The notes beneath the pieces were generated by a model, which had not been told where the DNA came from, searched no databases, and saw only the letters and a program-made list of their open reading frames with translations. 64,000 nt of DNA from Variovorax sp. 54 (GTDB taxonomy: Bacteria > Pseudomonadota > Gammaproteobacteria > Burkholderiales > Burkholderiaceae_C), in contig NZ_PEFF01000001.1 of assembly GCF_002754375.1 (NCBI RefSeq), positions 3,427,501 to 3,491,500 of the forward strand, written 5' to 3'. Positions 45,630-53,828 of this stretch are shown piece after piece. Within the stretch, counting starts at the first letter, position 1. Each line of letters opens with the position of its first letter. Made by a program: the position numbers and the translations under genes.

Positions 45630-46829
45630 TCAGTGCCCGCCCGACACCACCACCGGAATCTCCGTCGCCGGCGGCGTGTTCCGGCTGCGGCCGCAGCGCA
45701 CGAGGCCGTCGATCATCACCATGCCCACGCCCGGGATGTCGCCCAGCTGCACGCTTTCGAGCAGGCCCGGTGCGGGCGAATGCTGCGCGCGGTCCATGAA
45801 GACGAAGTCGGCGTCGCGGCCCACTTCGATCAGGCCGCAGTTGAGCTTGCGGATCTTTGCCGTGTTGCCGGTCGCAAAGCAGAACACCAGCTCGGCCGGA
45901 ATGTTCGCGATCGACGACAGCATCGCCACCATGCGCAGGATGCCCAGCGGCTGCACGCCCGAGCCCGCGGGCCCGTCGGTGCCGAGGATCACGCGGTGCG
46001 GACACTTCAGTTCGAGCGCGGCCTTGGCCGCCGCGATGGCGACCTTCTCGTTGCCGTTGTGCACGATCTCGATGGCGCGCGTGCTCTTCTCGCACAGCTC
46101 GCACACATGCGCCTCGGGCAGCGAGGTGTGGCCGCCGTTGATGTGGCCGATGATGTCGGCGTCGGCCTCGAGCACCACGTCCTTGTCGATCAGGCCCGAG
46201 CCCGGGATCGACGGGCCGCCCGTGTGGATCGTGCTCTGGATGCCGTACTTGCGCGCCCAGGCCACCATCTCTTTCGCCTCGTAGCCGGCCTTCACCGAGC
46301 CCAGGCCCACTTCGCCGAGCAGGCCCACGCCGGCTCCGGCGAGTTCCTTGAAGTCGCTCTCGACCATGCCCTTTTCGATCACCGGCGCGCCCGCCAGCAC
46401 CTTCACGCCGCCGGGGCGGAAGTTGTCGAAGGCGCGCTGCGCGGTGATGGCCAATGCCTTCAGTCCGACGATGTCTTTCGGGCGGCCCGGCAGGTGCACC
46501 TCGCCCGCAGAAATCATGGTGGTCACGCCGCCGTGCATGGTCGAATCGATCCAGCCGATCTGGCCCTGGCGCGGCGTCCAGTCGCCGAAAACCGGGTGCA
46601 CGTGGCTGTCGATGAGGCCGGGCGCGACGCAGGTCTTGCGCGCGTCGATCACGGTCTGCGCGCCTTCGAGGTCGCAGTCTTTTTCCTTGCCGATGGCGAC
46701 GATCAGGCCGTCGTTCACCACCAGGGTGTCGGCGTCGAGGATGGGCTTGTCGATGTCGCCCGAGAGCAGCAGCCCTATGTTCTTGATGACGACCTTGCCC
46801 GACTTTGCGCCGGCTGCGATTTCTGCCAT
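45630..46829 (-). CDS. ena: Enamidase-like amidohydrolase (nicotinate catabolism)
   Basis: In Eubacterium barkeri, enamidase opens 1,4,5,6-tetrahydro-6-oxonicotinate and releases ammonia to give 2-formylglutarate. This 399-residue protein follows the remembered enzyme closely: KNIGLLLSGDIDKPILDADT, the metal motif DSHVHPVFGDWTPRQ, GGVTTMISAGEVHLPGRPKD, HTGGPSIPGSGLI, IGHINGGHTS, the late aspartate GTDGPAGSGVQPLGILR, and a C-terminal SRNTPPA. Its first 55 bases overlap the end of the TetR gene. The neighbouring 6-hydroxynicotinate reductase gene strengthens the substrate call. Confidence 0.8.
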   Translation of the reverse strand: MAEIAAGAKSGKVVIKNIGLLLSGDIDKPILDADTLVVNDGLIVAIGKEKDCDLEGAQTVIDARKTCVAPGLIDSHVHPVFGDWTPRQGQIGWIDSTMHGGVTTMISAGEVHLPGRPKDIVGLKALAITAQRAFDNFRPGGVKVLAGAPVIEKGMVESDFKELAGAGVGLLGEVGLGSVKAGYEAKEMVAWARKYGIQSTIHTGGPSIPGSGLIDKDVVLEADADIIGHINGGHTSLPEAHVCELCEKSTRAIEIVHNGNEKVAIAAAKAALELKCPHRVILGTDGPAGSGVQPLGILRMVAMLSSIANIPAELVFCFATGNTAKIRKLNCGLIEVGRDADFVFMDRAQHSPAPGLLESVQLGDIPGVGMVMIDGLVRCGRSRNTPPATEIPVVVSGGH

Positions 46830-47548
46830 TTCGTGGTGTCCTCGTGGGGTGGGGTGGTGTTGTCTTGTTCCTGGATGTCGTCCGCGCGCACGGTGCGCAG
46901 CAGGGTCTCGATCACGAAATCTTCCCAGTGCCGAATCGCCTCGGGCGACTCCATCGGCTCGCCGAGGAAGGCCGTGAGCGTGTGCCGGTTCGAGGTGTAG
47001 AAATAGCCGGTGGATGCAATCAGCAGGTAGATGTCGCGCGCCACGAGGTCGGTGCGGAACAGGCCCTGGGCGCCGCCGCTGGCCAGAATTTCAGAAATGA
47101 TGGCCACCGCCCGCGACGAGTACTCGCGCGCCCGCAGCGACTTCGAGATGTGCCGGCCCTTGTGCAGGTTCTCGGTGTTCAGCAGGGTGACGAACTCGGG
47201 GTTCTTGCGGTAGTAGCCGAGCACGAAGCGGATGACTTCGGTGAGCGCTTCCACGGGCCGCGAGGCGTCGAGCGCGATCGCGGCCTCGGCGTCGTCCATG
47301 CGCTGGTAGATGCCTTCGAGCACCGCGATGAACAGGCCCTCTTTGCTGCCGAAGTAGTAATAGATCATCCGGTCGTACGACTTGGCGGCCTTGGAGATCT
47401 TCTCCACGCTGCCGCCGTCGTAGCCGTACTTGGCGAACACCTTGGTCGCCGCCTTGAGGATGCTGTCGCGCGTGGCCTGGGCCGCGGCCTCGCGCACGCC
47501 GGTGCGGCGCTGGGGCTTGGGCTTGCTGACGGAGCGGGAGTCGGCCAT
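46775..47548 (-). CDS. TetR-family regulator of the nicotinate genes
   Basis: The 257-residue protein has a TetR helix-turn-helix near residues 30-75 (ILKAATKVFAKYGYDGGSVEKISKAAK, then DRMIYYYFGSKEGLF) and a larger effector-binding domain. The polar C-terminal tail is encoded in the overlap with the enamidase start. It lies between fpr and the enamidase gene. The likely targets are this operon and the divergent one, through the TGTAG palindromes at 48515-48569; the effector may be a pathway intermediate. Confidence 0.82.
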   Translation of the reverse strand: MADSRSVSKPKPQRRTGVREAAAQATRDSILKAATKVFAKYGYDGGSVEKISKAAKSYDRMIYYYFGSKEGLFIAVLEGIYQRMDDAEAAIALDASRPVEALTEVIRFVLGYYRKNPEFVTLLNTENLHKGRHISKSLRAREYSSRAVAIISEILASGGAQGLFRTDLVARDIYLLIASTGYFYTSNRHTLTAFLGEPMESPEAIRHWEDFVIETLLRTVRADDIQEQDNTTPPHEDTTKWQKSQPAQSRARSSSRT

Positions 47549-47576
47549 CGTGCGCGCAGCGCCTCTTTGTCTTGTC

Positions 47577-48350
47577 TTACTTTTCGGCGAACGCGCGTTC
47601 GACCACGAAGTCGCCCGGCGTCGAGGTGTTGCCTTCCTTGAAGCCGCGCTTTTCCAGGATGTGCTTCAGGTCGACCAGCAGGCCGGGGCTGCCGCACAGC
47701 ATCACGCGGTCTTCCTCGACGTTGAGCGGAGGCAGGCCGAGGTCGTCGGTGAGCTTGTTGCTCTCGATCAGGTCGGTGACGCGGCCCTGGTTGCGGAACT
47801 CCTCGCGCGTGACCGTGGGGTAGTACAGCAGCTGCTTTTCGATCATCTCGCCCAGGATCTCGTGCTTGGGCAGGTGGTCGGTCACGAGGTCGTGGTACGC
47901 CAGCTCGTCGACCTGGCGCACGCCGTGCACCAGGATGACCTTTTCGAACTTCTCGTACGTCTCGGGGTCGCGGATGATGCTCATGAACGGCGCCAGGCCG
48001 GTGCCCGTGCCGAACAGGTACAGGCGCTTGGCCGGCAGCGTGTAGTCGATGAGCAGCGTGCCCGTGGGCTTGCGGCCCACGATGATGGTGTCGCCCACCT
48101 GGATGTGCTGCAGCTTCGAGGTGAGCGGGCCTTCTTCGACCTTGATGCTCAGGAACTCGAGGTGCTCCTCGTAGTTGGGGCTCACGATGCTGTACGCGCG
48201 CAGCAGGGGCTTGTTGTTGACCTTCAGGCCGATCATCGTGAAATGACCGTTCGAGAAGCGCAGCGACGGGTCGCGCGTGGTGGTGAAGGTGAACAGGCGG
48301 TCGGTCCAGTGGTGGACGCTCAGGACGCGTTCTTCGCTGAATGCACTCAT
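47577..48350 (-). CDS. fpr: Ferredoxin-NADP+ reductase
   Basis: The 257-residue protein (start ATG 48350, MSAFSEERV) is an FAD-containing reductase of the bacterial Fpr type: the FAD motif RAYSIVSPNYEEHLEF, the NADP loop LFGTGTGLAPFMSIIRDP, and MLCGSPGLL near the C-terminus. It exchanges electrons between NADPH and ferredoxin or flavodoxin. 6-Hydroxynicotinate reductase of E. barkeri is ferredoxin-dependent, so its place here, divergent from the reductase gene, suggests it supplies that electron flow. No ferredoxin gene is in the window. Confidence 0.9.
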   Translation of the reverse strand: MSAFSEERVLSVHHWTDRLFTFTTTRDPSLRFSNGHFTMIGLKVNNKPLLRAYSIVSPNYEEHLEFLSIKVEEGPLTSKLQHIQVGDTIIVGRKPTGTLLIDYTLPAKRLYLFGTGTGLAPFMSIIRDPETYEKFEKVILVHGVRQVDELAYHDLVTDHLPKHEILGEMIEKQLLYYPTVTREEFRNQGRVTDLIESNKLTDDLGLPPLNVEEDRVMLCGSPGLLVDLKHILEKRGFKEGNTSTPGDFVVERAFAEK

Positions 48351-48514
48351 ACAGAACTCAAGTGTTGGTTGAAGACAGGAAAGGGTGGCTGAGCCGAAAT
48401 GCACGCCTTTGGGGCGTCCGCCATCGGCCGGCTAGCAACCCTCCATTGTCGTTGGTCGGAAAAACCCCGATGAACACCGCGAGAAAACACCATTGCAAGC
48501 ATCGGGCCTGTTTG

Positions 48515-48569
48515 CTACATTGACCTTTGATGTAGTGAACGCAACATGAAAGTGTAGGGGATGCTACAC
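48515..48569. promoter_or_regulatory. Pair of CTACA/TGTAG palindromes in the divergent nic control region
   Basis: CTACAT-N9-ATGTAG (48515-48535) and GTGTAG-N6-CTACAC (48552-48569) give four copies of the same half-site in 55 bases. They lie in the 319-base gap between fpr and the 6-hydroxynicotinate reductase gene and are the best candidate operators for the TetR protein. Apart from these and the sigma-54-like site I see nothing in the gap (48351-48669). Confidence 0.55.
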
Positions 48570-48598
48570 AAACGACAGCCGGCGCACAAGCACTTGCA

Positions 48599-48614
48599 CG
48601 GCACGTTTGTTGCA
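48599..48614 (+). promoter_or_regulatory. Sigma-54-like promoter of the nic operon
   Basis: CGGCACG-N4-TTGCA keeps the invariant GG (48600-48601) and GC (48612-48613) with the required ten-base spacing and differs from consensus by one base. Transcription would begin near 48625, 45 bases before the reductase gene, and just downstream of the TGTAG palindromes. Confidence 0.5.
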
Positions 48615-48669
48615 AACCTCCGGAGCCTGAAGACCCGCTCCGACAGCACCACACCACGAGATCGCCCCG

Positions 48670-50289
48670 ATGACTGAACACACCAAGACAGACGGATTGC
48701 CCGGCATGGACATGCCTCTGGTTGCCGAGGCCGGCAGCACCGCCTTCGGCAAGGCGCCGCCGCGCAACGAGAAGATGAGCACCGCCAAGGTCGAGTGCAA
48801 CGCCTGCCCGGTGCTGTGCCAGATCTCCGACGGCCGCACCGGTGCCTGCGACCGCTACGCCAACCGCCAGGGCGTGCTGGTGCGTGTCGATCCGGTGGTG
48901 CTGCTGCGCCGCACGCTTGCCAGCGAACAGCCGGCACTCGTGCCCTTCGATCGCCCTGGTGCCGAAGTGGCCGAGGCAGACGCAACGCCCGACTGGAACG
49001 GCGACCTGCTGCACGCCGACGAGGTCTTCGTCACCGGCGTGGGCTCGTCCACCACGTACCCCGACTACAAGCCCGCGCCCTTCATCGTGGCTTCCAAAGC
49101 CCAGGGCGTCGACATGGTCACCGTCGTCACCGAAGGCATCTTCAGCTACTGCAGCTTCAAGGTGAAGATCGACACCGACCGCTTCCTGGGCGCCGAGCAG
49201 GCCAACGTGCGCTACAAGGGCGAGGTCGTGGGCCATGTCACCACGGCCGAATACGGCTCGCAGATGCTGTCGCTGGGCGGCGTGCACCACCTCACGGGCG
49301 GCAGCAAGAAGGAAGGCCGCATGACGGCCGAGCTGATGCAGTTGCTGGGCAACAAGCAGGCGGTCGAATGCACCATCGACGGCGGCGCCAGCCTCGTCGT
49401 CCAGGCCGGCAAGGCGCCCATCGTCAACGGCGTCGAAGAGCAGCGCATGCGCGTGGGCTGCGGCTCGGCGGCCGTGGGCATCTTCGCGCGCCAGTTCGCC
49501 GGCGTGGCCGACGAGGTGGTGGTGGTCGACGACCACATCACCGGCGTGCTCACCGAACACCAGGCCGGCCGCTGCCTCGACATGACGCCCTCGGGCATCC
49601 AGATGCTGGGCCGCAAGTCGACGCCGGGGCGCTACTTCCAGGTCGCGAACCCGGGCAACGGCTGGGGCGGCACCGACATCGCCGACCCGCTTTCGATCAT
49701 CGAAGGCTGGGAAGAGGGCGTGGCCCGCCCCGGCCTGCGACTGCTCATGACCTCGACCACCGGCGAGCACGCGCAGTGGTACGTGCTCGATGACGCACTG
49801 AAGCCCATCGAACAGCAGATGCCGCCCGAGGTGCGCCGCATCGTCGATCGCATCGGCGAGAACTGCGAGCCTTCGCTGTGCACCGTGCTGTTCCTCGGCG
49901 GCGCCGGCGGCAGCCTGCGCGCGGGCGTCACCGAGAACCCGGTGCTGCTCACGCGCGCCATCAAGCGCGCGCTGGTCAACGTCACCTGCGGCGGCGCGCC
50001 GGCCTATGTGTGGCCCGGCGGCGGCATCACCGTGATGGCCGACGTCATGCGCATGCCCGATCACAGCTTCGGCACCGTGCCCACGCCGGCCATCGTGGCG
50101 CCCATCGAGTTCAGCATGCGGCGCGCCGACTACGAAGCGCTCGGCGGCCACGTCGAACACATCTTCCCGCTCGAACAGGCGCTCGCGCGCGGTGCATGGC
50201 AGGAAGACGGCGCACCGCTGGCGCGCCAGTGGCTCGTCATCGACGATGCCAATCCGTGGCCGCTCGGTCACGCCCCGATGCTGGGCTGA
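48670..50289 (+). CDS. hnr: 6-Hydroxynicotinate reductase-like iron-sulfur enzyme
   Basis: The enzyme from E. barkeri reduces 6-hydroxynicotinate to 1,4,5,6-tetrahydro-6-oxonicotinate with reduced ferredoxin and carries Fe-S and FAD. This 539-residue protein has an N-terminal cysteine cluster (VECNACPVLCQISDGRTGACDRY) near residues 41-62 suited to an Fe-S centre, then a long conserved body with GVGSSTTYPDYKPAPF and VTCGGAPAYVWPGGGI. No signal peptide is seen. It heads the plus-strand operon; UPF0280 follows after three bases. The name is by family memory, supported by enamidase and molybdenum-hydroxylase genes nearby. Confidence 0.75.
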   Translation: MTEHTKTDGLPGMDMPLVAEAGSTAFGKAPPRNEKMSTAKVECNACPVLCQISDGRTGACDRYANRQGVLVRVDPVVLLRRTLASEQPALVPFDRPGAEVAEADATPDWNGDLLHADEVFVTGVGSSTTYPDYKPAPFIVASKAQGVDMVTVVTEGIFSYCSFKVKIDTDRFLGAEQANVRYKGEVVGHVTTAEYGSQMLSLGGVHHLTGGSKKEGRMTAELMQLLGNKQAVECTIDGGASLVVQAGKAPIVNGVEEQRMRVGCGSAAVGIFARQFAGVADEVVVVDDHITGVLTEHQAGRCLDMTPSGIQMLGRKSTPGRYFQVANPGNGWGGTDIADPLSIIEGWEEGVARPGLRLLMTSTTGEHAQWYVLDDALKPIEQQMPPEVRRIVDRIGENCEPSLCTVLFLGGAGGSLRAGVTENPVLLTRAIKRALVNVTCGGAPAYVWPGGGITVMADVMRMPDHSFGTVPTPAIVAPIEFSMRRADYEALGGHVEHIFPLEQALARGAWQEDGAPLARQWLVIDDANPWPLGHAPMLG

Positions 50290-50292
50290 ACC

Positions 50293-51195
50293 ATGTCCGC
50301 CCAACGTACAGCGCTCGACGCGAGCCGCTGGCATTTCAACCACGGCCCGATCGACATCGTGGCCGAAGCACACGGCGACCCGTACGCCGTCGCCGCCGCG
50401 CACGACGCCGCGTGGGCGCGCTTCGGCCATGTGCTCGACGAACTCGTGCGCGAACTGCCGCAGCTGCGATTGCCCGTGACCGCACGCCAGCGCCCGCGCG
50501 GTGTCGTCGCGCGGCGCATGTGGGACGCCTGCGATGCTTTTTCGCCGCTGTTCCTCACGCCCATGGCGGCCGTGGCCGGCAGCGTGGCGCAGGAACTCAT
50601 CGCCTTCTACGACCGGCCCGGCATCGAGCGCGCGTGGATCAACAACGGCGGCGACATCGCGCTGCACCTCGCGCCCGGCCACTCGGCACGCGTGGGCGTG
50701 TTCGCCGACCTCGCACGCTTCGACTGGCGCGACAGCCGCGTGCTCACCACCGACGGCCAGTTCGAACTGCACGCCGACCAACCCGTGCGCGGCGTTGCCA
50801 CCAGCGGCTGGCGCGGGCGCAGTTTCTCGCTGGGCATCGCCGACAGCGTGACGGTGTTGGCCGCCACCGCGGCGCAGGCCGATGCCGCCGCCACCGTGAT
50901 CGCCAACGCCGTCGATGTGGCCGACGCCCTCATCCAGCGCAAGCCCGCCAGCGACTGCAAGGACGACAGCGACCTCGGCGACACCCTCGTCACCGTCGAC
51001 GTGCCGACGCTGGCGCCCGCGCAGGTGCACCATGCACTCGATGCGGGCGCGGCGTGCGCCCACGCGTTGCAGAAAAGGGAGCTCGTGTGGGCCGTTCTGC
51101 TCGTTTGCCAGGGGCAGTGGCGGCTGGTGGAACCCTTATGCTCGAAGTCGCTGGACGTCGCGCTGCCCGATGCAGTTGGTTCAGTATTTGCTTAA
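50293..51195 (+). CDS. UPF0280 family protein
   Basis: The 300-residue protein belongs to a family distantly related to ApbE (flavin transferase) folds; no reaction is established. Recognisable segments are MAAVAGSVAQELIAFYD, AWINNGGDIALHLAPG and GIADSVTVLAATAAQADAAATVIANAVD. It lies directly behind the 6-hydroxynicotinate reductase gene with almost no gap. An ApbE-like role, for example flavin attachment or Fe-S/flavin maturation of that reductase, is possible but only inferred. Confidence 0.75.
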   Translation: MSAQRTALDASRWHFNHGPIDIVAEAHGDPYAVAAAHDAAWARFGHVLDELVRELPQLRLPVTARQRPRGVVARRMWDACDAFSPLFLTPMAAVAGSVAQELIAFYDRPGIERAWINNGGDIALHLAPGHSARVGVFADLARFDWRDSRVLTTDGQFELHADQPVRGVATSGWRGRSFSLGIADSVTVLAATAAQADAAATVIANAVDVADALIQRKPASDCKDDSDLGDTLVTVDVPTLAPAQVHHALDAGAACAHALQKRELVWAVLLVCQGQWRLVEPLCSKSLDVALPDAVGSVFA

Positions 51196-51216
51196 CGAAA
51201 AGCAAGGTTCTTTTTC

Positions 51217-51858
51217 ATGATCGAAATCCGTCGCGTCTTCACCCATGTCGAGCACATCCACCACGAGTTCGGCCCCCGTGCCGACACCCCGCTGGTGCGC
51301 GGTGCCATCGGCGCGGTGCTGACCAATCCTTTCGCGGGCCGCTACGAGCCCGACATCCTGCCGATGATGGCGCTGCTCGACCCCGTGGGCGTCGACATGG
51401 CGCACCAGCTGCACGCCGCCATGGACGTGCCGCTCGAGCAGATCGCCACCTACGGCAAGGGCGCCATCGTCGGTGCCGACGGCGAGCTCGAGCACGGCGC
51501 GCTGTGGCATGTGCCCGGCGGGTACGCCATGCGCGAACTGCTCGGCTGGAAGGGCAGCCGCGCCGCCTACACCGCGGGCAAGGCCGAAGAGAAAACCGGC
51601 CAGCCCGCCAACGCGCTGTCGATCGTGCCCTCGACCAAGAAGGTCGGCCCGCCCGGCGCCACGCTCGACGTGCCGCTCACCAACATCAACGCCAGCTACG
51701 TGCGCGGCCAGTTCGACGCCATCGAGGTGCGCGTGCCCGGCGCGCCCCTGGCCGACGAGATCGTCTTCATCCTCGCGATGAGCACCGGCTACCGCGTGCA
51801 TGCGCGCGTCGGCGGCCTGCTCGCGAAGGACATCAGCAAGTGGGACGGCCTGCGCTGA
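51217..51858 (+). CDS. DUF1185 (amino acid synthesis) family protein, copy 1
   Basis: The 213-residue protein carries NPFAGRYEPDILPMM, YGKGAIVGADGELEHGALWH, PSTKKVGPPGATLDVPLTN and RGQFDAIEVRVPGAPLADEI, the blocks of the DUF1185 family. There is no signal peptide. The family has solved structures but, as far as I know, no proven reaction, and the database name does not describe a known activity. Its tandem paralogue follows 38 bases downstream. Confidence 0.8.
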   Translation: MIEIRRVFTHVEHIHHEFGPRADTPLVRGAIGAVLTNPFAGRYEPDILPMMALLDPVGVDMAHQLHAAMDVPLEQIATYGKGAIVGADGELEHGALWHVPGGYAMRELLGWKGSRAAYTAGKAEEKTGQPANALSIVPSTKKVGPPGATLDVPLTNINASYVRGQFDAIEVRVPGAPLADEIVFILAMSTGYRVHARVGGLLAKDISKWDGLR

Positions 51859-51896
51859 TCGCACAGGACAAGAGACAAGACAAGGAACACACAGAC

Positions 51897-52481
51897 ATGA
51901 CCGCCAACATCCGCAAGCTCGTCATTCAAGTGGACGAAACCCGCAAGGAAATGGGGCAAGACGTGACGCCGCCCACGCGCCGCGCCGTCGCCATCGCCGT
52001 CATCGAGAACCCCTACGCCGGCCGCTACAGCGAGAACCTCGACGAACTCATCGCCATCGGCGAAGAGCTCGGCGCATTGCTCGGCCAGAAGGCCGTGAAG
52101 GCACTGGGCATCGAGCCCGGCCAGGTACAGAGCTACGGCAAGGCCGCCATCGTCGGCGAGCGCGGCGAGCTGGAGCATGCCGCCGCCATCCTGCATCCCA
52201 AGCTCGGCGCGCCGCTGCGCGTGGCGGTCGAGAAGGGCGCCGCGCTCGTGCCCTCGGCCAAGAAGCAGGGCACGCTGGGCACCGCCATCGACGTGCCGCT
52301 CGGCCACAAGGATGCTGCCTTCGTGCGCAGCCACTTCGACGCCATCGAGGCCCGCGTGGCCGATGCGCCGCGCGCCAACGAGATCGTCGTCGCCGTGGCC
52401 GTCACCGACAGCGGCCGTCCGCTGCCGCGCATCGGCGGCCTGCAAGCCAGCGAAATCAAGGGCGAAGACGGTCTTCGTTGA
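51897..52481 (+). CDS. DUF1185 (amino acid synthesis) family protein, copy 2
   Basis: The 194-residue paralogue starts at ATG 51897 behind AAGGA. It shares the blocks NPYAGRYSENLDEL, YGKAAIVGERGELEHAA, PSAKKQGTLGTAIDVPLGH and RSHFDAIEARVADAPRANEI with copy 1, while the N-termini and middle differ. The strict conservation of the GELEHxA and KKxGxxGxxxDVPL blocks in both marks the likely active site. The two may form a hetero-oligomer acting on a ring or ring-opened intermediate. Confidence 0.8.
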   Translation: MTANIRKLVIQVDETRKEMGQDVTPPTRRAVAIAVIENPYAGRYSENLDELIAIGEELGALLGQKAVKALGIEPGQVQSYGKAAIVGERGELEHAAAILHPKLGAPLRVAVEKGAALVPSAKKQGTLGTAIDVPLGHKDAAFVRSHFDAIEARVADAPRANEIVVAVAVTDSGRPLPRIGGLQASEIKGEDGLR

Positions 52482-52542
52482 CCTGTCATCGCATCGTCGT
52501 TACCGCATCGTGTTTTCTGTTCGAACTTCTAGGAGCTTCCCG

Positions 52543-53748
52543 ATGAATCCATTGCGCCATGTCTTCTGCGCCGCTTCCGTCGTCACGCTGGCTTCGGCCC
52601 TGGTCCCCGCGCATGCGCAGGGCGTGATCAAGATCGGCGAAATCAACAGCTACAAGGCGCAGCCCGCCTTCCTCGAGCCCTACAAGAAGGGCATGGAACT
52701 CGCGGTCGACGAGATCAACGCCAAGGGCGGCGTCAACGGCAAGAAGCTCGAGCTCATCAGCCGCGACGACAACGCCAACCCCGGCGATGCCGTGCGCGTG
52801 GCCGAAGAACTCATCTCGCGTGAAAAGGTCGACGTGCTGGCCGGCGCCTTCCTGTCGAACACCGGCCTGGCGCTGACCGACTTCGCCAAGCAGAAGAAAT
52901 TCTTCTACCTCGCCGCCGAGCCGCTGACCGACAAGATCGTCTGGAGCAACGGCAACAAGTACACCTACCGCCTGCGCCCCTCGACCTACATGCAGGTCGC
53001 GATGCTGGTGCCCGAGGCGGCCAAGCTCAAGAAGAAGCGCTGGGCCATCGTGTACCCCAACTACGAATACGGCCAGTCGTCGGTCGCCACCTTCAAGACC
53101 TTGCTGAAGGCCGTGCAGCCCGACGTCGAGTTCGTCGCCGAGCAGGCACCGCCGCTGGGCAAGGTCGATGCAGGCAGCGTGGCGCAGGCCCTGGCCGATG
53201 CCAAGCCCGACGCCATCTTCAATGTGCTGTTCGGCGCCGACCTCTCCAAGTTCGTGCGCGAAGGCAACACGCGCGGCCTGTTCAAGGACCGGGAAGTCGT
53301 GAGCGTGCTGACCGGCGAGCCCGAGTACCTCGACCCGCTGAAGGACGAAGCACCCAACGGCTGGATCGTCACCGGCTACCCCTGGTACGGCATCAAGACC
53401 GCCGAGCACAAGGCCTTCAACGACGCCTACCAGGCCAAGTTCAAGGACTACCCGCGCCTGGGTTCGGTGGTGGGCTACAGCGCCATCTACTCGATCGCGG
53501 CCGGCGTGAAGAAGGCCGGCAGCACCGACACCGAAAAGCTGGTCGCAGCCTTCAAGGGCCTGCAGGTCGACACGCCCTTCGGCAAGATCAGCTATCGCGC
53601 GCAGGACAACCAGTCCACCATGGGCGCGTACGTCGGCAAGACCAAGAACGACGGCGGCAAGGGCGTGATGGTCGACTACGTGTACCTCGACGGTGCCAAG
53701 TTCCAGCCGACGGATGACGAAGTGAAGAAGATGCGCCCCGCCGACTGA
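52543..53748 (+). CDS. Branched-chain-type ABC transporter substrate-binding protein (nic island, 1)
   Basis: The 401-residue receptor starts at ATG 52543 behind TAGGAG, with a signal peptide ending VPAHAQ. It has the LivJ/urea-type fold: IKIGEINSYKAQPAFLEPYKKG, NPGDAVRVAEELISREKVDVLAG and RWAIVYPNYEYGQSSVATF. These receptors bind many amides, aromatic acids and amino acids, so nicotinate, nicotinamide or a pathway amide is a reasonable ligand here. The permease and ATPase genes follow. Confidence 0.85.
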   Translation: MNPLRHVFCAASVVTLASALVPAHAQGVIKIGEINSYKAQPAFLEPYKKGMELAVDEINAKGGVNGKKLELISRDDNANPGDAVRVAEELISREKVDVLAGAFLSNTGLALTDFAKQKKFFYLAAEPLTDKIVWSNGNKYTYRLRPSTYMQVAMLVPEAAKLKKKRWAIVYPNYEYGQSSVATFKTLLKAVQPDVEFVAEQAPPLGKVDAGSVAQALADAKPDAIFNVLFGADLSKFVREGNTRGLFKDREVVSVLTGEPEYLDPLKDEAPNGWIVTGYPWYGIKTAEHKAFNDAYQAKFKDYPRLGSVVGYSAIYSIAAGVKKAGSTDTEKLVAAFKGLQVDTPFGKISYRAQDNQSTMGAYVGKTKNDGGKGVMVDYVYLDGAKFQPTDDEVKKMRPAD

Positions 53749-53828
53749 TTGCGCGCGGTTCCCGCAACGCGCCTGCCGTCGGTCGATGACGGCGGGGCGC
53801 GGTGTCTCCAGTTTCCTCAGGGTCTTTC

